From NCBI GenBank assembly GCA_035248685.1, contig DATFHF010000033.1, positions 1 to 64,000 on the forward strand: a stretch of 64,000 bases of DNA, written 5' to 3'. The notes under the pieces were generated by a model. That model was given only the letters and a program-made list of their open reading frames with translations, did no database searches and was not told where the DNA came from. The stretch is from Jatrophihabitans_A sp035248685 (GTDB lineage Bacteria; Actinomycetota; Actinomycetes; Mycobacteriales; Jatrophihabitantaceae). Below, in pieces: positions 1 to 9,024 of this stretch (position 1 is the stretch's first letter; each line of letters begins with the position of its first letter). Both the position numbers and the translations under genes were made by a program.

Positions 1-788
1 TTCTGAAGGATGTCCAGGCCGGCCGCGACGTGCCCGATCACCGTGTAGTTCTTGCCCAGGCTGCCGTTGGAATCCTTGGTAATGAAGAAGAACTGGCTGC
101 CGTTGGTGTTGGGCCCGGAGTTGGCCATCGCCAGCGTGCCCGCGGTATAGCTGGCCTTGCTGAGGTTCTCGTCCTTGGTGCTGTAGGTCGGGCCGCCGGC
201 GGTGGAGCCGGACGGGTCACCGCACTGCACCACGAAGATGCCGGAGTTCACCGAGCGCGGGCAGGAAGTCTCGTCGTAGAACTTCTTCTTGATCAGGTAT
301 CTGATGCTCTGCACGTTGCACGGGGCGCTCTTGCCGTCCAGTTGGACGGTGATGGCACCCAGGTTGCTGTGGAACACCGCGATGTAGCTGCCGGTCGGGG
401 TGGGCTTGGGGTCCGGCGGCAGGCCGACGTCGAACAGGTTGCCGGAGGTCAGCTTGCTGGCGTCCTCGGCGTACTTGCAGGGCCCGGTGGTCTTCTTCGC
501 CGCCCGGGACGCGATCGGGGCGGCCGAGCGGGTCGGGCCGATCGAGGTGGTGCGGGATGGCGAGGCGGACGGCGATGCCGAGTTGCTACTGCTGGCGTCC
601 GCTGACTTCTTGTGGTCGTGACTGAGCATCACCACGCTGACGATGATCACCACGAAAATCGCCAGCACGCCCACCACGGTGGCGATCAGGTTCAGTTGCC
701 GGCGGCGGGCGTTGCGTTGTTGGCGGCGCACCAGCTGGCGCTCGAGGTGGCGGCGGGCCGCGTCACGGCGCTGCTTGCTGTTCGGCAC
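1..788 (-). CDS. Cyclophilin-type peptidyl-prolyl isomerase, membrane-anchored, 3' end outside window
   Basis: Predicted to catalyse cis-trans isomerisation of proline peptide bonds in extracytoplasmic proteins. The start is a GTG preceded by GGGAGGACT. The first 32 residues are strongly basic (Arg/Lys/Gln rich), followed by one hydrophobic segment at about 33-53 (LIATVVGVLAIFVVIIVSVV) and a Ser/Pro/Ala-rich linker, so the catalytic part should sit outside the membrane. The cyclophilin core is visible from about residue 110 on: AVFHSNLGAITVQLDG, the GSQFFF motif, and GKNYTVIGHV. The protein is cut by the left edge before its C-terminus. A cyclophilin gene upstream of an MBL-fold hydrolase and hisS is the mycobacterial arrangement. 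Fold and topology are seen in sequence; the substrate is unknown. Confidence 0.9.
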   Translation of the reverse strand, partial: MPNSKQRRDAARRHLERQLVRRQQRNARRRQLNLIATVVGVLAIFVVIIVSVVMLSHDHKKSADASSSNSASPSASPSRTTSIGPTRSAAPIASRAAKKTTGPCKYAEDASKLTSGNLFDVGLPPDPKPTPTGSYIAVFHSNLGAITVQLDGKSAPCNVQSIRYLIKKKFYDETSCPRSVNSGIFVVQCGDPSGSTAGGPTYSTKDENLSKASYTAGTLAMANSGPNTNGSQFFFITKDSNGSLGKNYTVIGHVAAGLDILQ

Positions 789-989
789 TGATAGTCCTCC
801 CGGGTAGGCGCGCCGGCCGGTGCGCCTGAACGTGAACGGTCACGGTGGGCGAATTCTACGAAACCGCGTTGGGTGCCGTGACCGGCCCGGTTAAGAGTCC
901 GTTCAGCAGCGGGCAGAGCCTAGCGCCAGGCCACCGCTGGGTAGGCTCGGGCGTCGGCCAGGCCAGGCGAGGAGGAGGTGGGACGAGTT

Positions 990-1664
990 GTGCTGATCCA
1001 GGGCTTTCCGTCCCAGCTGTTCGGAACCAACTGCTTCGTCGTCGCGGACGGCCCGGGGGAGCAGTGCGTCATCATCGACCCCGGCATCGGGGTGACCGAC
1101 CAGCTGGACGAGATCATCGCCGAGCACCGGCTGCACCCGGTCGCGGTGTTGCTGACCCACGGGCACCTGGATCACACCTTCTCGGTGCTGCCGGTCTGCC
1201 AGGCGCGCGACGTGCCGGCCTACATCCACCCCGACGACCGGTTCGCGTTGGCCGACCCGTGGGCCACCCTCGGCCAACCGGTCGGCTCCCCGATCTTCGG
1301 CATCGCCGGGCTGACCTTCGCCGAGCCGTCCGACGTCCGCCCGCTCACCGACGGCGCGCTGATCGAGATCGCCGGGCTGGGGTTTTCGATCCGACACGCG
1401 CCTGGGCACACCGCTGGTTCGGCGGTGTTCGACCTGCCTACCGGTCGGGACGAGCCCAGCGTGCTGTTCTCCGGTGACGTGCTGTTCGCCGGCTCCATCG
1501 GCCGTACCGACCTGCCCGGCGGCTCGATGCCGGCCATGCTCGAATCGCTGCGCACCGTGATCCTGCCGATGCCGGACGAGGTAATCGTTTGTCCGGGCCA
1601 CGGTCCACAGACGACCATTGGGCGCGAACGCCTCACCAATCCCTATCTGAGAGAGCTGATGTGA
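990..1664 (+). CDS. Metallo-beta-lactamase fold hydrolase (glyoxalase II-like)
   Basis: A cytosolic hydrolase of the MBL superfamily, most like the hydroxyacylglutathione hydrolase/glyoxalase II group by general appearance. The metal-binding motif HxHxDH is present as THGHLDHT around residue 54, with further ligands in HAPGHTAGS, FSGDVLF and CPGHGPQT. I place the start at the second GTG (990) because AGGAGGTG at 973-980 then sits 9 bases upstream; the GTG at 978 lies inside that ribosome binding site. The stop overlaps the hisS start as GTGA, implying translational coupling. This gene is found next to hisS in mycobacteria too. True substrate unknown. Confidence 0.88.
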   Translation: MLIQGFPSQLFGTNCFVVADGPGEQCVIIDPGIGVTDQLDEIIAEHRLHPVAVLLTHGHLDHTFSVLPVCQARDVPAYIHPDDRFALADPWATLGQPVGSPIFGIAGLTFAEPSDVRPLTDGALIEIAGLGFSIRHAPGHTAGSAVFDLPTGRDEPSVLFSGDVLFAGSIGRTDLPGGSMPAMLESLRTVILPMPDEVIVCPGHGPQTTIGRERLTNPYLRELM

Positions 1665-3067
1665 CCGAACCTGAGGGCACCAGGCCGGCGAGCGCCAAGC
1701 CCAGTGCGATCAGCGGATTCCCGGAACTGCTGCCGGTCGAGCGGCTCGCCGAGCAGCAGATCATCGACCAGTTGCGGGCGGTCTTCGAACTGCACGGCTT
1801 CACCCCGATCGAAACCCGCGCCGTGGAGCCGTTGGAGCAGTTGCTGCGCAAGGGTGAGATCGACAAGGAGGTCTACTTGCTGCGCAGGCTGCAGGCAGGC
1901 GATGAGGCTGACTCCGATCGTTCGGAACTGGGCTTGCACTTCGACCTGACCGTGCCGTTCGCCAGGTACGTGCTGGAGAACGCCGGCCGGCTGGAGTTCC
2001 CGTTCCGGCGCTACCAGATCCAGAAGGTGTGGCGCGGCGAACGTCCCCAGGAAGGTCGCTACCGCGAGTTCACCCAGGCCGACATCGACGTGGTGGCCCG
2101 CGACGTGCTGCCGTTCCACTTCGACGTCGAGGTGGCCCGGGTGATGGCCGAGGCGCTGTCCGCGCTGCCGGTGCCGACGCTCACCCTTCAGGTGAACAAC
2201 CGCAAGCTGATCGAGGGGTTCCTGCGCGGCATCGGGGCCGGTGAGCCGGCGGCGGTGATGCGAGTCATCGACAAGATGGACAAGGTGCCGGCCGAGGTGA
2301 TCGCGAGCATGCTGGTCTCCGACGCCGGCTTGGACGACCGGCAGGCCGAACTGTGCCTGGCGATGGCCGGCATCTGTACCCCGGACACCTCGTTCGTACA
2401 GCGGGTGCGCGAGCTCGGGGTCAGCGACCCGCTGCTGGAGGAGGGACTGGCCGAGCTGGCGGCCGTGATCGACGGCTGCGCGGCGCTGTCCGGTGAACGC
2501 TTCCAAGTGCAGGCCGACCTGCGGATCGCCCGTGGCCTGGACTACTACACCGGGACGGTATTCGAGACCCGGTTGGCCGGCTTCGAAAGCCTCGGCTCGA
2601 TTTGCTCGGGCGGCCGGTACGACGCGCTGGCCAGTGACGGCCGGACCAGCTACCCGGGCGTCGGCATCTCCCTGGGCGTCACCCGGATGCTGGTTCCGCT
2701 GTTCGCGCGTAAGAAGATCACCGCGAGCAGGTCGGTGCCTTCGGCGGTGCTGGTGGCGCTGCCGGACGAGAACGCCCGGGCCGCCAGCGACGCGATCGCG
2801 CAGAAGCTGCGGGCCCGCGGCGTGCCGTGCGAGGTTGCGGCCAGTCCGCAGAGGTACGGCAAGCAGATCCGGTTCGCCGACCGGCGGGGTATTCCGTTCG
2901 TCTGGTTTCCGGCCGGCGCCGGCGAGAATCCGGTTGCCGGAGCGGACGATTCGCCCACCGATACGGTGCGCGATATCCGCACCGGCGATCAGGTCCCGGC
3001 CGATCCGGACAGCTGGTTGCCACCGGCGGAGGATCTGCGGCCGCAGATCGTCCGTCCGGATTCCTGA
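1661..3067 (+). CDS. hisS: Histidyl-tRNA synthetase
   Basis: Charges tRNA-His with histidine, a class II aminoacyl-tRNA synthetase acting as a dimer in the cytosol. Recognisable parts are the N-terminal catalytic domain with motif 2 (QIQKVWRGERPQEGRYREF), the histidine-binding motif ARGLDYYTGTVFE, motif 3 (YPGVGISLGVTRM) and a C-terminal anticodon-binding domain (VLVALPDENARAA onward). It is 468 residues, slightly longer than the usual 420-450, with a short extra C-terminal tail. The GTG start overlaps the stop of the upstream hydrolase by three bases. The open frame extends 24 codons further upstream, but that stretch overlaps the preceding gene and shows no homology. Confidence 0.97.
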   Translation: MTEPEGTRPASAKPSAISGFPELLPVERLAEQQIIDQLRAVFELHGFTPIETRAVEPLEQLLRKGEIDKEVYLLRRLQAGDEADSDRSELGLHFDLTVPFARYVLENAGRLEFPFRRYQIQKVWRGERPQEGRYREFTQADIDVVARDVLPFHFDVEVARVMAEALSALPVPTLTLQVNNRKLIEGFLRGIGAGEPAAVMRVIDKMDKVPAEVIASMLVSDAGLDDRQAELCLAMAGICTPDTSFVQRVRELGVSDPLLEEGLAELAAVIDGCAALSGERFQVQADLRIARGLDYYTGTVFETRLAGFESLGSICSGGRYDALASDGRTSYPGVGISLGVTRMLVPLFARKKITASRSVPSAVLVALPDENARAASDAIAQKLRARGVPCEVAASPQRYGKQIRFADRRGIPFVWFPAGAGENPVAGADDSPTDTVRDIRTGDQVPADPDSWLPPAEDLRPQIVRPDS

Positions 3068-3155
3068 CCGGTCCCGTCCGTCTGCCGGTCATTGGCCAAT
3101 GGGACAATCGGTCCCGGTACTACATCGTTGTGCTCGAACGTTGAAGGGAAACCCT

Positions 3156-4976
3156 GTGCTCCGCACGAGTGAGGCCGGGACGCTGCGCGCGTCCGACGCG
3201 GGTGAGCCGGTCGTCCTGACCGGGTGGGTGGCCAGTCGCCGTGACCACGGCGGGGTCGCCTTCATCGATCTGCGCGACGGCAGCGGCGTCGTCCAGGTGG
3301 TGATCCGGGACGACGAAATAGCACACGATTTGCGCAACGAGTGGTGCGTCCAGGTCGCCGGCGTGGTGCAGGAGCGGCTTGCCGGCAAGGTCAACCCGAA
3401 CATCCCGACCGGTGAGATCGAGGTGGCCGCGTCCAGCCTGGTGGTGCTCAACCCGTCCGCGCCGCTGCCGTTCCAGATCGACGAGCACACCGAGGTCGGC
3501 GAGGAGGCCCGGCTGAAGTACCGCTACCTGGACCTGCGACGGCCCGGTCCGGCGGCGGCATTACGTTTACGCAGCAGGGTAAACCGGGCCGCTCGGGAGG
3601 TGCTGTACGCGCAAGACTTCGTAGAGATCGAGACCCCGACGCTGACCCGGTCCACGCCCGAGGGTGCCCGCGACTTCCTGGTGCCGGCCCGGCTTCAGCC
3701 CGGTTCGTGGTACGCGCTGCCGCAGTCGCCGCAGCTGTTCAAGCAGCTGCTGATGGTGGCCGGCATGGAACGCTACTTCCAGATCGCTCGCTGCTACCGG
3801 GACGAGGACTTCCGCGCCGACCGGCAACCGGAGTTCACCCAGCTCGACATCGAGATGAGCTTCGTCGAGCAGGATGATGTGCTCGCGGTGGCCGAGCAGG
3901 TGCTGCGGGCGTTGTGGGACTTGATCGGCTACCGGATCCCGGACGACATCCCGCGGATGACCTATACCGACGCGATGAACCGCTATGGCTCGGACAAGCC
4001 TGACCTGCGGTTCGGGTTGGAGCTCACCGACTGCACCGATTACTTCGCCGAGACGCCGTTCCGGGTATTTCAGGCCGAGTACGTCGGCGCCGTGGTGATG
4101 GCCGGCGGAGCGTCCCAGCCCCGTCGGCAGCTCGACGCCTGGCAGGACTGGGCCAAGCAGCGCGGCGCCCGCGGGCTGGCGTACGTGCTGGTCGGCGAGG
4201 ACGGCGAGCTGTCCGGCCCGGTCGCCAAGAACCTGTCCGAGTCCGAGCGGGCCGGGCTGGCCGAGTTCGTCGGCGCCCAGCCGGGCGACTGCGTGTTTTT
4301 TGCGGCAGGCGCGCGCAAGACCGCGCAGAACCTGCTCGGTGCCACCCGGATCGAGATCGGCCGGCGGGCCGGCCTGCTCACCGAAGGTGAGTGGTCGTTC
4401 CTGTGGGTGCTGGACGCGCCGCTGTTCGAGCCGAGCGCGGAGGCCACTGCCAGCGGGGATGTTGCGGTCGGTGCCGGAGCCTGGACCGCCGTACACCACG
4501 CTTTCACCAGCCCTAAGGCGGAGTTCTTCGACAGCTTCGACACCGACCCCGGCAACGCGCTGGCCTACGCCTACGACATCGTCTGCAACGGCAACGAGAT
4601 CGGTGGTGGTTCGATCCGTATCCATCGGCGGGACATCCAGGAGCGGGTGTTCGCCATGATGGGGCTGTCGCCGGAGCAGGCACAGCAGAAGTTCGGCTTC
4701 CTGCTCGACGCCTTCGCCTACGGCGCCCCGCCGCACGGCGGCATCGCGTTCGGTTGGGACCGGATCTGCGCGCTGCTGTCGGGCACCGACTCGATCCGGG
4801 ACGTAATCGCCTTTCCCAAGACCGGCGGCGGTTACGACCCGCTCACCGAGGCGCCGGCGCCGATCACGCCCGAACAGCGCCGGGAGGCCGGGGTGGACGC
4901 CACGCCGAAGGCAGCCGAGAACAAGCACGCGCTGCCTACTGGCGAGCCGGCCGTACCCAGCGTCGCGGGTGGCTGA
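3156..4976 (+). CDS. aspS: Aspartyl-tRNA synthetase
   Basis: Charges tRNA-Asp with aspartate. The 606-residue bacterial-type enzyme shows the N-terminal OB-fold anticodon-binding domain (VVLTGWVASRRDHGGVAFID), motif 2 (FQIARCYRDEDFRADRQPEF), the GAD insertion domain in the middle, and motif 3 (GGIAFGWDRI) near residue 530. The GTG start at 3156 is preceded by TTGAAGGGAAACCCT, giving a GAAGGGA ribosome binding site. The longer open frame upstream overlaps hisS in another frame and is not coding. An inverted repeat GGGAC/GTCCC lies at 3101-3115 in the 88-base gap after hisS. Whether it discriminates between tRNA-Asp and tRNA-Asn cannot be told here. Confidence 0.97.
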   Translation: MLRTSEAGTLRASDAGEPVVLTGWVASRRDHGGVAFIDLRDGSGVVQVVIRDDEIAHDLRNEWCVQVAGVVQERLAGKVNPNIPTGEIEVAASSLVVLNPSAPLPFQIDEHTEVGEEARLKYRYLDLRRPGPAAALRLRSRVNRAAREVLYAQDFVEIETPTLTRSTPEGARDFLVPARLQPGSWYALPQSPQLFKQLLMVAGMERYFQIARCYRDEDFRADRQPEFTQLDIEMSFVEQDDVLAVAEQVLRALWDLIGYRIPDDIPRMTYTDAMNRYGSDKPDLRFGLELTDCTDYFAETPFRVFQAEYVGAVVMAGGASQPRRQLDAWQDWAKQRGARGLAYVLVGEDGELSGPVAKNLSESERAGLAEFVGAQPGDCVFFAAGARKTAQNLLGATRIEIGRRAGLLTEGEWSFLWVLDAPLFEPSAEATASGDVAVGAGAWTAVHHAFTSPKAEFFDSFDTDPGNALAYAYDIVCNGNEIGGGSIRIHRRDIQERVFAMMGLSPEQAQQKFGFLLDAFAYGAPPHGGIAFGWDRICALLSGTDSIRDVIAFPKTGGGYDPLTEAPAPITPEQRREAGVDATPKAAENKHALPTGEPAVPSVAGG

Positions 4977-5019
4977 TCCAGCGTTACGGGTGGCTGACCC
5001 GGGCGAAGAGCAGCTAACT

Positions 5020-6291
5020 ATGGCCGAGCTGCTCGCCTTCGACCGGCAGCACGTCTGGCACCCGTACGGGCCGCTGCCGGCCACCGCGGAGCCATTGCTG
5101 GTTCGCTCGGCCGCCGGCGTCCGGCTGACCCTGGCGGACGGTCGGCAGCTGATCGACGCGATGTCGTCCTGGTGGGCGGCCATCCACGGCTACCGGCACC
5201 CGGTGCTGGACGCCGCGGTGCGCGAGCAGGTCGATTCGATGAGCCACGTCATGTTCGGCGGCCTCACCCACCGGCCGGCGATCGAGCTGGCCCGGCTGCT
5301 GGTGGAGCTCACTCCAGAGCCGCTGCAACGGGTGTTCTTCTGCGACTCCGGTTCGGTGGCGGTCGAGGTGGCCGCCAAGATGGCGGTGCAGTACTGGGCC
5401 AGCGCCGGCCGGCCGGCCAAGCACCGGCTGATCACCTGGCGGGGCGGCTACCACGGCGACACGCTGCACCCGATGAGCGTGTGCGACCCGGACGGCGGCA
5501 TGCACGCACTGTGGCGGGGGATGCTGCCCGCGCAGCTGTTCGTCGACGAGCCGCCGGCCGGGGCTGAGCTGCGGCCGGAGTACCTCGGGGTCTGGGACGA
5601 TGCGCTGGCCCAGCACGCCGATGAGATCGCGGCGATCATTGTGGAGCCGGTGGTGCAGGGCGCCGGTGGCATGCGCTTTCACCACCCCGGCTACCTGCGC
5701 GGGCTGCGGGAGCTGGCCGATCGGCACCGGGTGCTGCTGATCTTCGACGAGATCGCCACCGGGTTCGGGCGCACCGGGACCATGTTCGCCGCCGAGCAGG
5801 CCGGGGTGTCGCCGGACATCTGCTGCCTGGGCAAGGCAATGACCGGGGGCTACCTTTCGATGGCCGCCACGCTGTGTACCGCCGAGGTGGCCGAGCGGAT
5901 CAGCCGCGGTCAGGTGCCAGTGCTCGCGCACGGACCGACCTTCATGGCCAACCCGCTGGCGGCCGCGGTGTCGCTGGCCTCGATCCGGCTGTTGCTGGCC
6001 GGCGATTGGGCCGGTGCGGTGGGCCGGATCTCGAACGGATTGGCCGCTGGCCTGGCGCCGCTGGCCACCCTGCCCGGGGTGCGCGACGTCCGGGTGCTCG
6101 GCGCGATCGGGGTGGTGCAGCTGGATCGTCCGGTGGCGGTGCCGGCGGCCACTGCGGCGGCGGTGGCGCACGGGGTGTGGTTGCGGCCGTTCCGGGATCT
6201 GATCTACACCATGCCGCCGTACCTGTGCACCGACGCCGAGATCGCCGCCATTTGCACGGCAATGGCCGCCGCCGCAGAAGCCTCGCGCTAG
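5020..6291 (+). CDS. bioA: Adenosylmethionine--8-amino-7-oxononanoate aminotransferase
   Basis: Third step of biotin synthesis, PLP-dependent transfer of an amino group from S-adenosylmethionine to 7-keto-8-aminopelargonate, giving 7,8-diaminopelargonate. The 423-residue protein has the class III aminotransferase landmarks: DRQHVWHPYGPL near the N-terminus (typical of BioA), SSWWAAIHGYRHP, GGYHGDT, FDEIATGFGRTG, and the PLP lysine in CLGKAMTGGYL. The ATG at 5020 with GAAGAGCAG upstream is preferred; a GTG at 4969 overlapping aspS is possible. It lies 43 bases after aspS and is separated from bioF-bioD-bioB by a glycosyltransferase gene, so the pathway is locally split. Confidence 0.96.
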   Translation: MAELLAFDRQHVWHPYGPLPATAEPLLVRSAAGVRLTLADGRQLIDAMSSWWAAIHGYRHPVLDAAVREQVDSMSHVMFGGLTHRPAIELARLLVELTPEPLQRVFFCDSGSVAVEVAAKMAVQYWASAGRPAKHRLITWRGGYHGDTLHPMSVCDPDGGMHALWRGMLPAQLFVDEPPAGAELRPEYLGVWDDALAQHADEIAAIIVEPVVQGAGGMRFHHPGYLRGLRELADRHRVLLIFDEIATGFGRTGTMFAAEQAGVSPDICCLGKAMTGGYLSMAATLCTAEVAERISRGQVPVLAHGPTFMANPLAAAVSLASIRLLLAGDWAGAVGRISNGLAAGLAPLATLPGVRDVRVLGAIGVVQLDRPVAVPAATAAAVAHGVWLRPFRDLIYTMPPYLCTDAEIAAICTAMAAAAEASR

Positions 6292-6295
6292 GGAT

Positions 6296-6358
6296 GCATT
6301 GTGCGGCCCGAGCTGGCGGTTTGCGGGCCGGAAACCGCCTGCCCGGGCCGCACAATGC
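6296..6358. repeat. Nested perfect inverted repeat after bioA
   Basis: Outer arms of 15 bases pair perfectly (GCATTGTGCGGCCCG at 6296-6310 with its complement at 6344-6358). Inside them a second perfect 8-base pair of arms (GGCGGTTT at 6315-6322, AAACCGCC at 6332-6339) encloses a 9-base loop. It begins five bases after the bioA stop. There is no U-run, so it could be a bioA transcript-end hairpin or a dispersed palindromic element. It covers one candidate start codon of the next gene. Confidence 0.85.
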
Positions 6359-6381
6359 GATCGACGGTACGTTCGGCGACT

Positions 6382-7878
6382 GTGACCGAAACCGTGGCGC
6401 CGGCCGAGCCGCAACAGCGAGCGCTACCGGATCTTGCCTGGCGCTGGGTCGGCTCGGCGATGGCGGTGCTGGCTGTCGCATTGACCGCGACCAGCAACGG
6501 CTACGGGTTCGAACGGGACGAGCTGTACTTCCGGACGTTGCCGGCCGGTTGGGGGTATGTCGACCAGCCACCGTTCACGCCGTTGCTGGCCCGGGTGGCG
6601 GCCGAGCTGTCCGGCGACCCGTGGCTGGGTCGGCTGCCCGCCACGGTAAGCGCGGTGCTGTCGGTGTTGGTGGCCGCCCTGATCACCCGGGAACTCGGCG
6701 GCCGAGCCGGCGCGCAGGCGTTGTGCGCCTGGGCCTACGCATTCGCCGCGATCCCGCTGGTGTTCGGCCACGTCCTGTTGACCACGACGTTCGACCTGCT
6801 GGTCTGGCCGTTGGCGTGCCTGTTCACCATCCGAGCGCTGTGCCGGGGCGAGCCTCGCTGGTGGCTCGCGGTCGGCGCGATTATCGGGATCAGCACGTAC
6901 AACAAGCTGCTCGTCGTGCTGCTGGTGATCGCGCTGGCGCTCGGGTTGCTGATCAGTGGGCCGCGCCGCGCGCTCACCGACCGCTGGCTGTGGGCCGGGG
7001 CCGCGCTGGCATTGCTGCTCGCGGTGCCGAACCTGGTGTACCAGGCAACCAATGACTGGCCACAGCTGACCATGGGCCGGGCGCTGAGCGAGCACAACGC
7101 CGGCAGCGTCCGCATCCTGATGTGGCCGTATCTGGCGCTGCTGCTCGGCCCGCCGCTGGTGCCGATCTGGGTCGCCGGGCTGGTCGCGTTGCGGCGCCGG
7201 CCGCAGTGGCGGGCCGTACGCCTGCTGCCCACCGCCTTCGTCGTCCTGCTCGCTGAAACGTTCGTCGGCGGCGGCCAGCTGTACTACCCGATCGGCCTGC
7301 TCATCGTCCTCTTCGCTGCCGGCTGCGTGCCGGCAGCCGACTTGCTCGCCCGGTCCACCGCATGGCGGCGTGCCGCCTGGGTGGCGATCGCGATCAATGC
7401 CGCGGTGGCCGCGGTGCTGGCGCTGCCCTTGGTGCCGCCCTCGGTGTTGGCCGACACCCCGATCCCGGCCATCAACCAGACGGTGCGTGATGAGATCGGC
7501 TGGCCGGAGTACGTGGCAGAAATCGCCGCCGTCTACCGGACGGTGCCCAGCGATCAGCATCCGGTGCTGATTACCAGCAACTACGGCGAAGCCGGCGCCG
7601 TCATCCGTTACGGCCCGGCGCTGCGGCTGCCCCGCCCGTACAGCGGACAGAACCAGCTCTACTTCGACGCCCGGCCACCCGACAGCGCCGGCCCGGCCGT
7701 CATCGTCGGCTACCAGCTCACCGACGTCGAGCAACTTTTCTCGTCCTGCACCGTGCTCGCCCACCTGCACAATCGCGCCGGCGTGGACAACGAGGAGGTC
7801 GGAGCGCCCGTCGCGGTATGCCGGGGGCCGAGGCAGCCCTGGCACACGCTCTGGTCCAGCTTTCAGCACTACGACTAA
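6382..7878 (+). CDS. Polytopic membrane glycosyltransferase, GT39/ArnT-like
   Basis: Probable membrane glycosyltransferase using a polyprenyl-phosphate sugar donor. The N-terminal part carries the family signature FERDELYFRTLPAGWGYVDQPPFTP, in which the acidic RDE and the DxPP loop are typical of the protein-mannosyltransferase/ArnT superfamily. About ten hydrophobic segments follow between roughly residues 55 and 385, then a soluble C-terminal domain of about 110 residues ending in a Trp/His-rich tail. The start is uncertain: ATG 6355 lies in the arm of an inverted repeat, GTG 6382 is just past it, and neither has a clear ribosome binding site. It sits between bioA and bioF, with no evident link to biotin. 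Acceptor and sugar unknown. Confidence 0.82.
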   Translation: MTETVAPAEPQQRALPDLAWRWVGSAMAVLAVALTATSNGYGFERDELYFRTLPAGWGYVDQPPFTPLLARVAAELSGDPWLGRLPATVSAVLSVLVAALITRELGGRAGAQALCAWAYAFAAIPLVFGHVLLTTTFDLLVWPLACLFTIRALCRGEPRWWLAVGAIIGISTYNKLLVVLLVIALALGLLISGPRRALTDRWLWAGAALALLLAVPNLVYQATNDWPQLTMGRALSEHNAGSVRILMWPYLALLLGPPLVPIWVAGLVALRRRPQWRAVRLLPTAFVVLLAETFVGGGQLYYPIGLLIVLFAAGCVPAADLLARSTAWRRAAWVAIAINAAVAAVLALPLVPPSVLADTPIPAINQTVRDEIGWPEYVAEIAAVYRTVPSDQHPVLITSNYGEAGAVIRYGPALRLPRPYSGQNQLYFDARPPDSAGPAVIVGYQLTDVEQLFSSCTVLAHLHNRAGVDNEEVGAPVAVCRGPRQPWHTLWSSFQHYD

Positions 7879-7893
7879 GGGGGACGGAGCGAG

Positions 7894-9024
7894 GTGACGA
7901 CTCGGCTGAGCGTCGATCCGCAGGCCTGGCTGGCCGCGACCGCTGCCGAACGGGCGGCGGCCGGGCTGCGCCGACGGCTATCGCACCGGCAGCCGGATTC
8001 ATCGGTGCTGGATCTGGCTTCCAACGACTACCTCGGCCTGTGCCGGGATCCGCGGCTGAGCCGGGCGGCGGCTCGGGCGGCCGACGAGTGGGGCGCCGGC
8101 GCGTCCGGCTCCCGGCTGGTCACCGGCAGCACCGCGTTGCACGCCGAGTTGGAGGCCGAGCTGGCCGCCCTGGTCGGTGCCCCGGCCGGGCTGGTGTTCT
8201 CTTCCGGCTACCTGGCCAACCTGGGCGCCGTCACTGCGCTGGCCGGCCCGGACTGCCTGGTGGTCTCTGACGCCGGCAACCACGCCTCGCTGGTGGACGC
8301 CTGCCGGCTGTCCCGCTCAACGGTGCTGGTGAGTCCGGCCGGTGATCCGGCCTCGATCGAGAATGCCCTTGCCAACCGGGAACAATCTCGCGCGGTAGTG
8401 GTGGTGGACGCGGTCGGCTCGGCCAGTGGCGAGCTGGCTCCACTGGCCGAGCTGGCCGCCATCGCCGACCGGCACGGTGCCCTTCTGGTGGTGGACGACG
8501 CGCACGGGCTCGGCGTGCGCGGTGGCGGCCGGGGTGCGGCGGCGGAGGCCGGCATCACCGGCCACCCGAACGTGCTGACCACGGTGACGCTGTCCAAGGC
8601 ACTCGGTGCGCAGGGCGGTGCGGTGCTGGCCGGCCAGCCGGTGATCGAGCACCTGATCGACACCGCCCGGTCGTTCATCTTCGACACTGGGCTGAACCCG
8701 CCCGCCGTGGGCGCGGCGCTGGCGGCCGTGCGCATCATCGCCGCCGAACCGGAGCTGGCCGCCGCCGCGCTGGACCGGGCCGCCGAGCTGGCCGGCAGCT
8801 GCGGCGTCCCGACCACCGGCTCGGCCGTGGTGCCGGTGCCGGTCGGCGAGGCGCAGGCCGCCTACGACCGCTCGCTGGCGTTGCTCGACAAGGGGATCCG
8901 GGTGGGCTGCTTCCGGCCGCCGTCGGTGCCGGCCGGCAGTGCCCGCCTCCGGCTGATCGGTCGGGCGAACCTGACCGGTGCCGAGCTGGACCGGTTCCGT
9001 CGAGCCTGGGCATCGTTGCCATGA
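7894..9024 (+). CDS. bioF: 8-amino-7-oxononanoate synthase
   Basis: PLP enzyme that condenses L-alanine with pimeloyl-ACP or pimeloyl-CoA to give 7-keto-8-aminopelargonate, the first step of biotin ring assembly. The 376 residues show the alpha-oxoamine synthase fold: LASNDYLGL, GAGASGSRLVTGST, the cofactor motif VVDDAHGLGV and the PLP lysine in TVTLSKALGAQGG. GTG start preceded by GGGGGACGGAGCGAG. Its stop overlaps bioD as ATGA, so bioF-bioD-bioB form one coupled operon. No dedicated pimeloyl synthesis gene (bioC/bioH/bioI type) is in the window. Confidence 0.96.
   Translation: MTTRLSVDPQAWLAATAAERAAAGLRRRLSHRQPDSSVLDLASNDYLGLCRDPRLSRAAARAADEWGAGASGSRLVTGSTALHAELEAELAALVGAPAGLVFSSGYLANLGAVTALAGPDCLVVSDAGNHASLVDACRLSRSTVLVSPAGDPASIENALANREQSRAVVVVDAVGSASGELAPLAELAAIADRHGALLVVDDAHGLGVRGGGRGAAAEAGITGHPNVLTTVTLSKALGAQGGAVLAGQPVIEHLIDTARSFIFDTGLNPPAVGAALAAVRIIAAEPELAAAALDRAAELAGSCGVPTTGSAVVPVPVGEAQAAYDRSLALLDKGIRVGCFRPPSVPAGSARLRLIGRANLTGAELDRFRRAWASLP

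Noticed and set aside
1589..1660. Upstream extension of hisS from an earlier start
   Set aside because: It overlaps the MBL hydrolase and has no family similarity; GTG 1661 overlaps the hydrolase stop in the usual coupling pattern.
2493..3155. 221-codon upstream extension of aspS
   Set aside because: It lies inside hisS in another frame, is Arg/Ser/Pro-rich noise, and AspRS begins at GTG 3156.
3567..5183. 538-residue open frame antisense to aspS and bioA
   Set aside because: Shadow frame of a highly conserved synthetase; composition and position give no support for a second protein.
6424..7869. 481-residue open frame antisense to the GT39-like gene
   Set aside because: Gln/Arg/His-rich composition with no start signal; the plus-strand protein has clear membrane helices and family motifs.
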